A DNA stretch of 15,486 bases from Desulfovibrionaceae bacterium (GTDB lineage Bacteria; Desulfobacterota; Desulfovibrionia; Desulfovibrionales; Desulfovibrionaceae): assembly GCA_009783115.1 (NCBI GenBank), contig WRHT01000013.1, positions 1 through 15,486 on the forward strand, read 5' to 3'. This document shows, piece by piece, positions 7,490 through 14,745 of the stretch; within the stretch, counting starts at the first letter, position 1, and every line of letters begins with the position of its first letter. The notes beneath the pieces were generated by a model, which had not been told where the DNA came from, ran no database searches, and was given only the letters and a program-made list of their open reading frames with translations. Made by a program: the position numbers and the translations under genes.

Positions 7490-7943
7490 AGAGGGGCGGC
7501 CCGGCCGCCTTCCCTGGCCGGAATACTTCATGGGCATCACCAGGCTGGCGGCCGAGCGTTCCACTTGCTTGCGCCGCAAAGTGGGGGCCATCGCCGTGCT
7601 GGATAAACGCATCCTGGCCACCGGCTACAACGGCGCGCCGGCCGGTTTGGCCGATTGCCTGGACTTGGGCTGCCTGAGGCAATCCCTGGGCATAAAATCC
7701 GGCGAGCGCCACGAGATGTGCCGTGGGCTGCACGCCGAGCAGAACGTGATCATCCAGGCCGCGGTACACGGCATTTCCTTGCGCGGGGCGGCCCTTTACT
7801 GCACCAACCAGCCCTGCTCCATATGCAGCAAGATGATCATTAACTGCGGCTTCAGGGTCATTTATTACGCGGATTCTTACCCGGACGCCTTTGCGGAAAC
7901 CCTGCTCCGGGAGGCCGGGATTCCCCTGGAGCCCCTGTCATAG
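7479..7943 (+). CDS. dCMP deaminase family zinc protein (deoxycytidylate/cytidine deaminase)
   Basis: A 154-residue deaminase of the dCMP deaminase/ComEB group, expected to turn dCMP into dUMP for thymidylate synthesis. The zinc site is His85-Ala-Glu87 in GLHAEQNVI plus Cys113 and Cys116 in [35 protein letters not shown] and the extra cysteines before the HAE motif (DCLDLGCLR) match this family. The start ATG at 7479 overlaps the end of glyA by 11 nt and has no clear ribosome-binding site, suggesting translational coupling. A later in-frame ATG near 7528 would cut conserved residues. Its place between glyA (one-carbon units) and ribD fits a thymidylate and folate-linked role. The exact substrate is inferred from the family. 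Confidence 0.88.
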   Translation: MPGEEGRPGRLPWPEYFMGITRLAAERSTCLRRKVGAIAVLDKRILATGYNGAPAGLADCLDLGCLRQSLGIKSGERHEMCRGLHAEQNVIIQAAVHGISLRGAALYCTNQPCSICSKMIINCGFRVIYYADSYPDAFAETLLREAGIPLEPLS

Positions 7944-7956
7944 AAACGGAGGCGGA

Positions 7957-9102
7957 ATGAAATCCTCTGTTGGGAGCGATTCCTGGGATGATTTCATGTT
8001 GGAGGCGATCCGGCTGAGCCGGGACGGTTTTGGGCGCACCGCGCCCAATCCCATGGTCGGGGCCTTGCTGGTGCGCGACGGCCGGGTTATGGCCAGGGGT
8101 CTGCATCGGGCTTGGGGCGAGGCGCATGCCGAGCTGGATGTTCTGGAAGATGCCCGCAGGCAGGGGCTTGACCCGGCCTCCTGCACCCTGGTGGTGACTC
8201 TTGAGCCATGCAGCCATCACGGGCGCACTCCGCCATGCGTGGATGCCATTTTGGGGGCAGGCATCCGGCATGTGGTCATAGGCGTCAAAGATCCCAACCC
8301 CGTGGCCGCGGGCGGGGCGGAGCGCCTGGCCGGGGCCGGGGTCAGGGTGGAATTTGGAGCGGCGGCCCAGGAATGTCTGGATAATATAGCGGATTTCTTG
8401 CATTTCAGGAACAGCCGCCGCGCTTGGCTGACCCTGAAGCTGGCCTCTACCCTGGATGGCCGCATTGCCGACCACACGGGGCGATCCAGGGGGATCAGCT
8501 CCCCGGAAAGCCTGGAATACGTCCATTGGCTGCGTGGCCGGGTTCAGGCCGTGCTGGTGGGAGGGGGAACCTTTTACGCGGACAATCCCATGCTCACGGT
8601 CAGAGAAACGGGCAGGGATCTGCCGGATCAACCTTTGGCGGTGGTGGCCGCTTCCAATTTGCCGGAAAAAAGCTCCGCCTTTTCTCTCTTGCGCGAACGG
8701 CCCGGCAGCACTATATTTTTTACCGGCAAGGCGGCGGCGGAGAGCGCGCGGGCCAGGGAACTGCGTTCTTTGGGCGTGCGGGTGCACGGGATGGAAGATA
8801 TGGATGGCCTGGGGCAGGTTCTTGAGGTTCTGCGCCGGGATTACGCTTGCCATTATGTCCTGTGCGAAGGCGGCGGCCGCCTGGGGTTTTCGTTTTTACG
8901 CCAGGGACTGGCGGACGAAATCCTGGTGCATCTGGCCCCTTTGGTGTTGGGGGATAATCAGGGCAAACCCCTGTTTGACGGAGGCGCGCCGCGCAGCCTG
9001 GGGACGGCCTCCGGCCTGCGCCTGGTTTCCATGGAGCGGCGCGGCAGGGATGTGGCCCTAAGGTATTTTCCGGAAGAGATCAACCCCGCGAGTAGTGGAT
9101 AA
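7957..9102 (+). CDS. ribD: Bifunctional riboflavin biosynthesis deaminase/reductase RibD
   Basis: A 381-residue two-domain enzyme that deaminates and then reduces the pyrimidine intermediate made from GTP. The N-terminal deaminase domain (about 1-150) has zinc ligands His57 and Glu59 in EAHAELDVLE and Cys85 and Cys94 in TLEPCSHHGRTPPC. The reductase domain (about 155-375) begins with RRAWLTLKLASTLDGRIA and contains VLVGGGTFYADNPMLTVR and CEGGGRLGFSFL. The ATG at 7957 has GGAGG eight nucleotides or less upstream. An in-frame ATG at 7891 lies inside the previous gene. It starts 13 nt after the dCMP deaminase stop and leads the ribD-ribE-ribBA-ribH set. There is no room for an FMN riboswitch directly before it. 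Confidence 0.96.
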   Translation: MKSSVGSDSWDDFMLEAIRLSRDGFGRTAPNPMVGALLVRDGRVMARGLHRAWGEAHAELDVLEDARRQGLDPASCTLVVTLEPCSHHGRTPPCVDAILGAGIRHVVIGVKDPNPVAAGGAERLAGAGVRVEFGAAAQECLDNIADFLHFRNSRRAWLTLKLASTLDGRIADHTGRSRGISSPESLEYVHWLRGRVQAVLVGGGTFYADNPMLTVRETGRDLPDQPLAVVAASNLPEKSSAFSLLRERPGSTIFFTGKAAAESARARELRSLGVRVHGMEDMDGLGQVLEVLRRDYACHYVLCEGGGRLGFSFLRQGLADEILVHLAPLVLGDNQGKPLFDGGAPRSLGTASGLRLVSMERRGRDVALRYFPEEINPASSG

Positions 9103-9104
9103 GT

Positions 9105-9746
9105 ATGTTCACCGGACTTGTGCAGAGCATCGGCAGGGTAGCCGCCCTTTCCCCCTCCGGACGGGAATTGCGCATGGTGATCCGGACGGACTGCCCTATG
9201 GAGGATTGCGCCCCCGGCGAGAGCATCGCGGTGAACGGGGTTTGTCTGACCGTGGAGCAGGCCGGGCCGCTGGAATTTTCCGCCTACGCCTCGGGGGAGA
9301 CCATCAGCCGCACCAATCTGGGAGCGGCGCGGGCCGGCGACGCGGTCAACCTGGAACGGGCTCTGCGTCTTTCCGACCGCCTGGGCGGACACCTGGTAAG
9401 CGGCCATATTGACGCCATGAGCGAACTGCTCCGCATGGACCAGGCCGGGCTTTCCCTGCGCGGGCGTTTTTCCTGTCCCCCGGAACAATCCAGGCATATC
9501 TGCGCCAAGGGTTCGGTCTGCCTGGACGGGATCAGTCTGACGGTCAACGAGCGGGGGGCGGATTATTTTGAGGTCAACCTGATCCCGGCTACCCGGCAGA
9601 GCACCATTGCCCGGGACTGGAAGCCGGGACGGAAAGTGAACCTGGAAACCGACTTGATCGCCAAGTACCTGGATCAGCTTGTGCAACCTGGGAAGCAGGG
9701 CGGCGGCGCCCTGGATTTGGATTTTTTCAGACGCAATGGATGGTAG
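9105..9746 (+). CDS. ribE: Riboflavin synthase alpha chain
   Basis: A 213-residue enzyme that joins two molecules of 6,7-dimethyl-8-ribityllumazine to give riboflavin. The MFTGLVQSIGRV start is the family signature. Two tandem lumazine-binding barrels are visible, each with a typical block: ESIAVNGVCLTV and FSAYASGETISRTNLG in the first, then GSVCLDGISLTVNE and FEVNLIPATRQSTI in the second. DRLGGHLVSGHID lies at the start of the second barrel. The start is two nucleotides after the ribD stop, with only a weak ribosome-binding site (GTGGAT), which points to coupling with ribD. Confidence 0.96.
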   Translation: MFTGLVQSIGRVAALSPSGRELRMVIRTDCPMEDCAPGESIAVNGVCLTVEQAGPLEFSAYASGETISRTNLGAARAGDAVNLERALRLSDRLGGHLVSGHIDAMSELLRMDQAGLSLRGRFSCPPEQSRHICAKGSVCLDGISLTVNERGADYFEVNLIPATRQSTIARDWKPGRKVNLETDLIAKYLDQLVQPGKQGGGALDLDFFRRNGW

Positions 9747-9758
9747 AGGAGTCTTTTA

Positions 9759-10988
9759 ATGAGCCTGTGTAAAACCGAGGAAGCCATAGAAGAAATTCGC
9801 GCCGGCCGGATGATCATCCTGGTGGACGACGAGGATCGCGAAAACGAGGGAGATCTGACCATAGCGGCGCAGTTCGCCACGGCCGAGGTCATAAATTTCA
9901 TGGCGGTCCACGGTCGGGGGCTGATTTGCCTGCCCCTGGCCCCGGAGATTTGCGAACAGTTGCGCCTGCCGCTGATGGCCAAGACCAATGAATCGGGTTT
10001 CGGCACCAATTTCACGGTCTCCATAGAGGCCAGGCAAGGGGTGAGCACGGGCATTTCCGCGGCGGATCGCGCCCGGACGGTGCAGGCGGCCATTGCTGAA
10101 GACGCCTCCCCGCGTGATGTGGTCAGCCCTGGGCATATGTTTCCGCTTCGCGCCCAGCCTGGCGGGGTGCTGGTGCGGGCCGGGCAGACCGAGGGCGGAG
10201 TGGATTTGGCCCGCTTGGCCGGGCTGCGCCCGGCGGCGGTGATCTGCGAGATCATGAAAGACAACGGCGAAATGGCCCGGATGCCTGACCTGGTGGAATT
10301 CGCGGCCAAACATGGTTTGAAGATCGCCACTATCAAGGATTTGATCCGCTACCGGGTGCGCTCCGGGGTACTGGCGGTGCGCCGGGCGGCCCAGGCTAAT
10401 CTCCCCACGCCCTATGGCGATTTCGGGATCATCGTCTATGAGAATGATGTGCTGCCCACGCCTCATGTGGCCCTGGTCAAGGGGGATCTGGCCAAGGGCG
10501 GGCCGGTGCTGGTGCGGGTGCACAGCGAGTGCCTGACCGGGGACGCCCTGGCCTCCCTGCGCTGCGACTGCGGCGGGCAACTGCACGCGGCCATGCGCAT
10601 GGTGGCGGAAGAGGGCCGGGGGGCGATCCTGTATATGCGCCAGGAAGGGCGCGGCATCGGTCTGACCAACAAAATTAGGGCTTATTCCCTGCAGGACGGC
10701 GGGCTGGATACGGTTGAGGCCAACCTGAAGCTGGGCTTCAAGGCCGATTTGCGCGATTACGGCATCGGCGCGCAGATCCTGGTGGACTTGGGGGTGCGCC
10801 AGATGCGCCTCCTGACCAATAACCCCAAGAAGATAATCGGGCTGGAGGGTTACGGCCTGGAAGTAACCGAGCGGGTTCCCCTGGAATTGGGGCCTTCCCT
10901 GTTCAACGAGTCCTATCTGCGCGCCAAGCAGGAGAAAATGGGGCATCTCCTGAAAATGGAGCGGAAAAAACACACAGGAGCTGAATAA
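9759..10988 (+). CDS. ribBA: Bifunctional DHBP synthase / GTP cyclohydrolase II (RibBA)
   Basis: A 409-residue fusion that makes both riboflavin precursors. The N-terminal 3,4-dihydroxy-2-butanone-4-phosphate synthase (about 1-200) contains [10 protein letters not shown] at 23-32, [10 protein letters not shown] and [13 protein letters not shown]. The C-terminal GTP cyclohydrolase II (about 205-405) contains the zinc cysteines Cys258, Cys269 and Cys271 ([17 protein letters not shown]) and the [12 protein letters not shown]-binding motif, so both halves look intact. The usual GHTE metal ligand in the first domain reads Gln143 in [12 protein letters not shown] recall the same variant from other RibBA proteins, so activity is not ruled out. 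It starts 12 nt after ribE, and its stop overlaps the ribH start by one base (TAATG). Confidence 0.95.
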   Translation: MSLCKTEEAIEEIRAGRMIILVDDEDRENEGDLTIAAQFATAEVINFMAVHGRGLICLPLAPEICEQLRLPLMAKTNESGFGTNFTVSIEARQGVSTGISAADRARTVQAAIAEDASPRDVVSPGHMFPLRAQPGGVLVRAGQTEGGVDLARLAGLRPAAVICEIMKDNGEMARMPDLVEFAAKHGLKIATIKDLIRYRVRSGVLAVRRAAQANLPTPYGDFGIIVYENDVLPTPHVALVKGDLAKGGPVLVRVHSECLTGDALASLRCDCGGQLHAAMRMVAEEGRGAILYMRQEGRGIGLTNKIRAYSLQDGGLDTVEANLKLGFKADLRDYGIGAQILVDLGVRQMRLLTNNPKKIIGLEGYGLEVTERVPLELGPSLFNESYLRAKQEKMGHLLKMERKKHTGAE

Positions 10989-11458
10989 TGCTGCACATTA
11001 AAACCATCGAAGGGCAACTGGAGGCCGGGGGGTTGAGGATCGCCCTGGTGGTCACGCGGTTTAACGATTTTGTGGTGGACAAGCTTTTGGACGGGGCGGT
11101 GGATTACCTGGTCCGCCACGGGGCCGCGCGGGAGGATCTGGAGATTGTCCGCGTTCCCGGCGCCTTTGAGCTGCCGTTGGTCTGCCAGAAACTGGCCCGT
11201 TCAGGGAGTTACGCGGGGGTGGTCGCCTTGGGCGCGGTCATCCGCGGGGCTACCCCGCATTTTGAGTATGTCTGCGCCGAGGCGATCAAGGGTTTGGCCC
11301 AGGTGGCCCTGGCCTCCGGGGTGCCGGTGGGCTTCGGCCTTCTGACCACGGATAACTTGGAGCAGGCGGTGGAGCGCAGCGGAGGCAAGAGCGGCAACAA
11401 GGGGGCGGAAGCCGCCGCCGCCATGCTGGAGAGCATCCGGGTGCTGGAACAGCTTTAA
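10988..11458 (+). CDS. ribH: 6,7-dimethyl-8-ribityllumazine synthase
   Basis: A 156-residue enzyme, typically forming a large oligomeric shell, that condenses the RibB and RibD products to lumazine. Family motifs are [43 protein letters not shown], and a [12 protein letters not shown] end corresponding to the usual GxKAGNKG phosphate-binding stretch. The ATG overlaps the ribBA stop and is preceded by AGGAG. It is the last gene of the rib set. The next gene lies on the other strand only 34 nt away, and I see no hairpin terminator in that gap. I recall that nusB often follows ribH in related genomes. It is absent here. Confidence 0.96.
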   Translation: MLHIKTIEGQLEAGGLRIALVVTRFNDFVVDKLLDGAVDYLVRHGAAREDLEIVRVPGAFELPLVCQKLARSGSYAGVVALGAVIRGATPHFEYVCAEAIKGLAQVALASGVPVGFGLLTTDNLEQAVERSGGKSGNKGAEAAAAMLESIRVLEQL

Positions 11459-11492
11459 GCCTCTGGCGGCAGCCCCAAAAGAGCGGACCGAG

Positions 11493-12872
11493 TCACCGTA
11501 AGTGTTCAGGCACGACGGCCATGCTGATGATCAGGGGTTTGAGGAGGCTTTGGCGGATGCCGATATGGTATTCTTCCTCCAGGTCGCGGAGGGCGTCCCA
11601 GCAGTTGTGGCAGGGTGAGATGACCAAAGTGGCCCCGGTGGCCAGGATCTGGTCGCGCTTGCATTTGAGGGCCAGGTTGCGCTGTTTGCGGAATAAGCCG
11701 ATGCCGTTAAGCCCCCCCCCTCCGCCGCAGCAGTAGTTGTATTCGCGGTTCGGATCCATTTCCGTGAAATAGCCGTCTTCCACGATATAGCTCATTATTT
11801 CGCGGGTAAAACCGGCGAGGCCGTTGTTGCGCACATAGTTGCAGGCGTCCTGTATGGTGACTTTCTCGCGGATTTTTTTGGCCGGGTCTATTTTAATCCT
11901 GCCGCTGCGCAGAGTTTCGGCCAGCCACTCCACATAGTGGATATAGGGGGCCGGAGGCTGCCCGTCAGGGCGTCCGGCCCAGTAGGGACCTTCGACCACC
12001 GTGGCCCGGTGGGCGTGCCCGCACTCGGTGCCGATGACCCGTTTGGGCTTCAGGCGCCCGATGGCCGCATAGACTTCCAGGACGTTTCCCTTGGCGCCTT
12101 CCCAGTCGCCGGCGAACATGGACATGGAGGTCTGGTCCCAGCCCCGGCTGGGGACGGTCCAGTTTTCACCGGCCAGGTGAAAGATGATGGCGGCCTGGGC
12201 CACGTCCTCCGGGTAGTGTTTGGGTTCGCGGGCGTTCAGGGTATACATGGTGTCCGCGTTTTCCTTGTCCACGGGGATTTCCAGGCCCGGCCACTCATCC
12301 TGCTGTTCCTCGCCCATCCATTCGCAGGTTTCCACCCAGTCTTCGCTGCTCACGTCCATCTGGGCCTTGTATATCCGGTGCATGCCAGCGCCGATTTTCA
12401 ATTCCCAGGGCACGAAGCCCTGGGAATACAATAGGCCGCGCAGGTAGCTGAACATAACCCCCACGTCTATGCCGTGGGGGCAAAACTGCCCGCAGCGGTT
12501 GCAGCAGGCGCAGCGCGCCCAGGCGTATTCCATGGCCCGGCGCATGAAGGCGTTATCCACCTTGCCCCGGCGGCGGATCATTTCGCCAAGGGTGCTTTGG
12601 ATCTTGAAGGCCGGCACCTGCTCGGGGTCCCGATCGCTCACCCGGTACATGAAGCAGCTTTCAGCGCACAGGCCGCAACGGGCGCAGATTTCCAGCCAGG
12701 TGCGGGTGCGGGACTTGCAGGTTTTTTGGATATTCTCCCAGAGTCCCGCCGCATCAACCTCCAGGCCGGCCATTTCCTCGTAGTATTGTTTGCCGCCGTT
12801 ATCGCCGAGGAGAGTCTTGAGGGCTTCCTGGGTGGTGATGGGCGTTTTGTTGCAAAACCGGCCTTCGGGCAT
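11493..12872 (-). CDS. CCG-domain iron-sulfur protein of a transmembrane redox complex (HmcF/TmcB/DsrK-like)
   Basis: A 459-residue cytoplasmic protein without a signal peptide or membrane segment. Two cubane cluster sites are visible: Cys63, 66, 69, 73 ([11 protein letters not shown]) and Cys121, 124, 127, 131 ([11 protein letters not shown], followed by Pro). The C-terminal half carries one CCG domain: a single Cys in IQDACNYV, the CCGGGGG motif, then CHNC in [10 protein letters not shown]. This is the pattern that binds the special catalytic cluster in HdrB/HdrD, DsrK, HmcF and TmcB. In those complexes it exchanges electrons between a membrane cytochrome b and a cytoplasmic carrier, often thiol/disulfide-linked. 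AAGGAG precedes the ATG. It starts 21 nt after the cytochrome gene and is surely co-transcribed with it. Size and motifs fit HmcF or TmcB best. I cannot decide between those families by eye. Confidence 0.88.
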   Translation of the reverse strand: MPEGRFCNKTPITTQEALKTLLGDNGGKQYYEEMAGLEVDAAGLWENIQKTCKSRTRTWLEICARCGLCAESCFMYRVSDRDPEQVPAFKIQSTLGEMIRRRGKVDNAFMRRAMEYAWARCACCNRCGQFCPHGIDVGVMFSYLRGLLYSQGFVPWELKIGAGMHRIYKAQMDVSSEDWVETCEWMGEEQQDEWPGLEIPVDKENADTMYTLNAREPKHYPEDVAQAAIIFHLAGENWTVPSRGWDQTSMSMFAGDWEGAKGNVLEVYAAIGRLKPKRVIGTECGHAHRATVVEGPYWAGRPDGQPPAPYIHYVEWLAETLRSGRIKIDPAKKIREKVTIQDACNYVRNNGLAGFTREIMSYIVEDGYFTEMDPNREYNYCCGGGGGLNGIGLFRKQRNLALKCKRDQILATGATLVISPCHNCWDALRDLEEEYHIGIRQSLLKPLIISMAVVPEHLR

Positions 12873-12893
12873 GGCGGACTCCTTGTGTGCGGC

Positions 12894-13985
12894 TTACCAG
12901 GGGAAACAGGGACCGCGGGCGCTACCGCCGCGTTTTATGGCGTAATCCGCTCCCAACTGCCAGCGGGAGGCGAAGTGCAAGACCATGTGGGAGAGCCTGG
13001 TAAAAGGGGCGAGGATCAGCAGCAGCTCTCCGGAGATGATGTGGCAGAGCAGCCAGAAATTATACAGATCCGTATGCAGGCGGGTGACGAAGCCGGTGAC
13101 GAAGGGCAGGACCGCGAGGACCAGGATGCCATAGTCGCTGGCGGTGGTGAGGATGCGCACTTCGGCCAGAACCAGCCGCCGCAGTAGAATCAAGGCCGCG
13201 CCGGCGATGGTTCCCAGGACCAGGACATCGGCCAGGGGCTGCGGCATGGAGGGCCGGGTGAAGCCAAGAGTGTCTTGCAGGATGACGTTGTGCCCGGCTA
13301 GGAAGGCGGGCGTCAGCACCGCTCCGGTGTGCAGGAGTAAAAAGCAGACCGTGAAAAAGGGCTGGGCCCGCCAGCCGCGGGTTCCGAAAGGGATGAGCCA
13401 TTTGCAGATGGAATGGAGGCCGCCTTTCATGCCTTGGGGCAGGCGGGCGGTATAGGCCACCCGTTCAAGACGCCAGTCCAGTCCCCTGAAGTAGGAGACC
13501 AGCCGGTAGATCATGCCGCCGAAAAATACGGTAATGGAAAGGATCAGCATGGGTCCGGCGAGGAAATGGTATAGCATGCGGGCTTCTCCTTGCGGCGCGG
13601 ATGTTTTTGAGCTGTGGCAGGCGCGGCATTGCGCCGCCGTAGGTCCGGAACGGCCTTGGTCTTTGCCCGGTTTTTTGTGGCAGCCGATGCAGTTGCGGTG
13701 GTAAAAATCTTTTGACCGGCCGTGCTCTATAAAGCCGAAGGCGCGGCCTGGATCATGGCAGACGCGGCAGTCTTTTTTTACTTTTGCCAGCGCCCTGCTG
13801 TGCCGGTCGTGCAAAAAGACCACGGCCGGCATTTCCGGTTTTTTGTGTTCAGCCTGGGGTTGGAGGACAATGGCATCAGGGGGCCGCTCCGCGGCCGCGG
13901 CTTCCTTCGGCCCGGAGAGGGGGGGGAGCGGCAAGGCCAGAGCGAGCGCTCCCGCCAGGAACGGCAATGACCTGTGGATTTTCAT
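12894..13985 (-). CDS. Triheme cytochrome c fused to NarI/DsrM-like membrane cytochrome b
   Basis: A 363-residue fusion. Residues 1-31 look like a Sec signal peptide. Residues about 50-127 form a periplasmic multiheme domain with three CxxCH sites at 73-77 (CRVCH), 99-103 (CIGCH) and 120-124 (CRACH), plus FLHDRH (His59, His62), the usual axial-ligand pattern of cytochrome c3/c7. Compared with tetraheme c3, the second heme site is missing, as in c7. Residues about 140-340 contain five membrane segments (about 141-163, 208-231, 251-274, 285-303, 310-337). His219 and His232 lie in segment two. His315 and His333, 18 residues apart, lie in segment five and match the heme b ligand spacing of NarI. 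Together with the following CCG protein this suggests quinone- or cytochrome-linked electron transfer across the membrane. The ATG has AAGGACC upstream. In Tmc and Dsr complexes these two domains are usually separate proteins. Confidence 0.85.
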   Translation of the reverse strand: MKIHRSLPFLAGALALALPLPPLSGPKEAAAAERPPDAIVLQPQAEHKKPEMPAVVFLHDRHSRALAKVKKDCRVCHDPGRAFGFIEHGRSKDFYHRNCIGCHKKPGKDQGRSGPTAAQCRACHSSKTSAPQGEARMLYHFLAGPMLILSITVFFGGMIYRLVSYFRGLDWRLERVAYTARLPQGMKGGLHSICKWLIPFGTRGWRAQPFFTVCFLLLHTGAVLTPAFLAGHNVILQDTLGFTRPSMPQPLADVLVLGTIAGAALILLRRLVLAEVRILTTASDYGILVLAVLPFVTGFVTRLHTDLYNFWLLCHIISGELLLILAPFTRLSHMVLHFASRWQLGADYAIKRGGSARGPCFPW

Positions 13986-13986
13986 A

Positions 13987-14008
13987 GCGTGGTCCTTGCG
14001 TGGTCCTT
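13987..14008 (-). repeat. Tandem 11-bp repeat carrying the ribosome-binding site
   Basis: The plus-strand unit GCGTGGTCCTT occurs twice back to back (13987-13997 and 13998-14008), directly before the cytochrome start codon. On the minus strand each copy begins AAGGACC, so the likely Shine-Dalgarno sequence of the cytochrome gene is duplicated, with one copy 8 nt and one 19 nt from the ATG. Confidence 0.85.
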
Positions 14009-14047
14009 TTCCGCCTCTCGCGGTCCGCCTGAGCGCCAGATAGCAGC

Positions 14048-14086
14048 ATGTCCAAGGCAGGCCCGGTTTTCCTGCCTTTAGGACAT
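14048..14086 (-). other. Long stem-loop between the arsR gene and the cytochrome gene
   Basis: The arms ATGTCC+AAGGCAGG (14048-14061 on the plus strand) and CCTGCCTT+GGACAT (14071-14086) pair over 14 bp with a 2-nt TA bulge and a 9-nt loop. No T-run follows on the minus strand, so it is not a textbook terminator for arsR. On the plus strand eight T (14100-14107) follow after 13 nt. It could be a weak terminator, an mRNA processing site separating regulator from complex expression, or a protein-binding dyad. Confidence 0.55.
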
Positions 14087-14118
14087 ATGGTGGCGGGCGT
14101 TTTTTTTCAAGAGTTTTT

Positions 14119-14460
14119 TCAGGTCAAGGCGTTTTCGCCTTCAGGCTTTTCCAGTCCGTCCCGGATGTGCAGGTGCATCTGCCGCAGGGCGTCCAGAATG
14201 GAATCGTAAGCCACGGAGTAGATGGTCTGGCGTCCGTTTTTGCGCATGCGCAACACGCCGTTGTTGTGCAGCACGGTGAGGTGGTGCACAATGGTGGTGC
14301 GCCCCAAATCGAATTGGTCCGCGATTTCTTTGATGGAAAGCTCTTCGCCGGGTTTCGGCAACATGATGATTTCCTGGCGGATGGCATTGCCCAAGGCGGC
14401 GAAAACAAGAGTGGCCCGGTGCAGGTCTTCCGGCAGGCCTTTGCTGATGGAAGTAGGCAT
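14119..14460 (-). CDS. ArsR-family winged-helix transcriptional regulator
   Basis: A 113-residue DNA-binding protein. The ArsR fold is visible: a helical start with FAALGNAIRQEIIMLP (about 20-35), the helix-turn-helix SIKEIADQFDLGRTTIVHHLTVL (about 42-64), and the wing RMRKNGRQTIYSV (71-83). It has no cysteine at all, so the classical metal site ELCVC and the cysteine-pair sulfide or redox sites of BigR/SqrR-type members are missing. The signal is unknown. Three histidines near the C-terminus (residues 96-98 region) are possible ligands. AAGGAA lies seven nucleotides or so before the ATG. It is upstream of, and in the same direction as, the cytochrome/CCG operon, 133 nt away, so that operon and itself are its most likely targets. 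Confidence 0.9.
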   Translation of the reverse strand: MPTSISKGLPEDLHRATLVFAALGNAIRQEIIMLPKPGEELSIKEIADQFDLGRTTIVHHLTVLHNNGVLRMRKNGRQTIYSVAYDSILDALRQMHLHIRDGLEKPEGENALT

Positions 14461-14500
14461 GCATATTCCTTGCGGTTGTTTGTTTCAGGAATGAGTATGC
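14461..14500 (-). promoter_or_regulatory. Possible hairpin masking the arsR ribosome-binding site
   Basis: On the minus-strand mRNA, GCATA-(CTCA)-TTCCT (14500-14487) can pair with AGGAATATGC (14470-14461) over 10 bp with a 4-nt bulge and a 16-nt loop. The downstream arm contains the AGGAA ribosome-binding site and ends directly at the arsR ATG. The pairing is seen in the sequence. A regulatory effect is inference. Confidence 0.35.
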
Positions 14501-14574
14501 GTGCGCGGAGGAACGGGCGAAGGAAAAGAAGAGGATTCGCTGGCGATGGAGAGCAGTCGGCGCCTCAGCCAAGG

Positions 14575-14592
14575 GGATCTGCGCGCAGATCC
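14575..14592. promoter_or_regulatory. Perfect 18-bp palindrome, candidate ArsR operator
   Basis: GGATCTGCGCGCAGATCC is a perfect 9+9 inverted repeat with no spacer. It lies just downstream of the predicted arsR -10 box, covering roughly +2 to +20 of the arsR transcript, a common place for an autorepressor site. I did not find the same sequence in the gap before the cytochrome gene. Confidence 0.5.
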
Positions 14593-14600
14593 TTAAAACG

Positions 14601-14628
14601 GATATAACATATTTTTTCTGGCGTGCAA
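14601..14628 (-). promoter_or_regulatory. Predicted promoter of arsR
   Basis: On the minus strand, TTGCAC (14628-14623) and TATATC (14606-14601) are separated by 16 nt. Transcription would begin near 14594, giving a leader of about 130 nt before the arsR ATG. Confidence 0.5.
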
Positions 14629-14630
14629 TA

Positions 14631-14659
14631 CGCCGGAAATAAAAATCTGTTTCCCGGCG
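14631..14659. other. Inverted repeat in the arsR-glf intergenic region
   Basis: CGCCGGAAA (14631-14639) and TTTCCCGGCG (14650-14659) pair with one bulged base around a 10-nt AT-rich loop. It lies just upstream of the predicted arsR -35 and about 90 nt before glf. Its role is unknown: a regulator site or an RNA hairpin are both possible. Confidence 0.4.
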
Positions 14660-14745
14660 GCATAAATCCTCTTGCCTTTTTGTGTTTCCTGTCACAAAGT
14701 AGAGAGCAATCTGGAAATTTTGTTTTTGAACGGGGAGTTTTCAGG

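Noticed and set aside
7940..7960. FMN riboswitch upstream of ribD
   Set aside because: ribD starts 13 nt after the preceding gene, leaving no room for the aptamer, and none is recognisable further upstream.
9756..10973. Open frame of 405 codons on the minus strand opposite ribBA
   Set aside because: It mirrors the ribBA frame almost end to end, has no recognisable motifs and no ribosome-binding site. It is a shadow of the coding strand.
11712..11720. Run of nine C inside the CCG-domain gene as a possible phase-variation tract
   Set aside because: It encodes the conserved CCGGGGG glycine run of this family, so selection on the protein explains it without phase variation.
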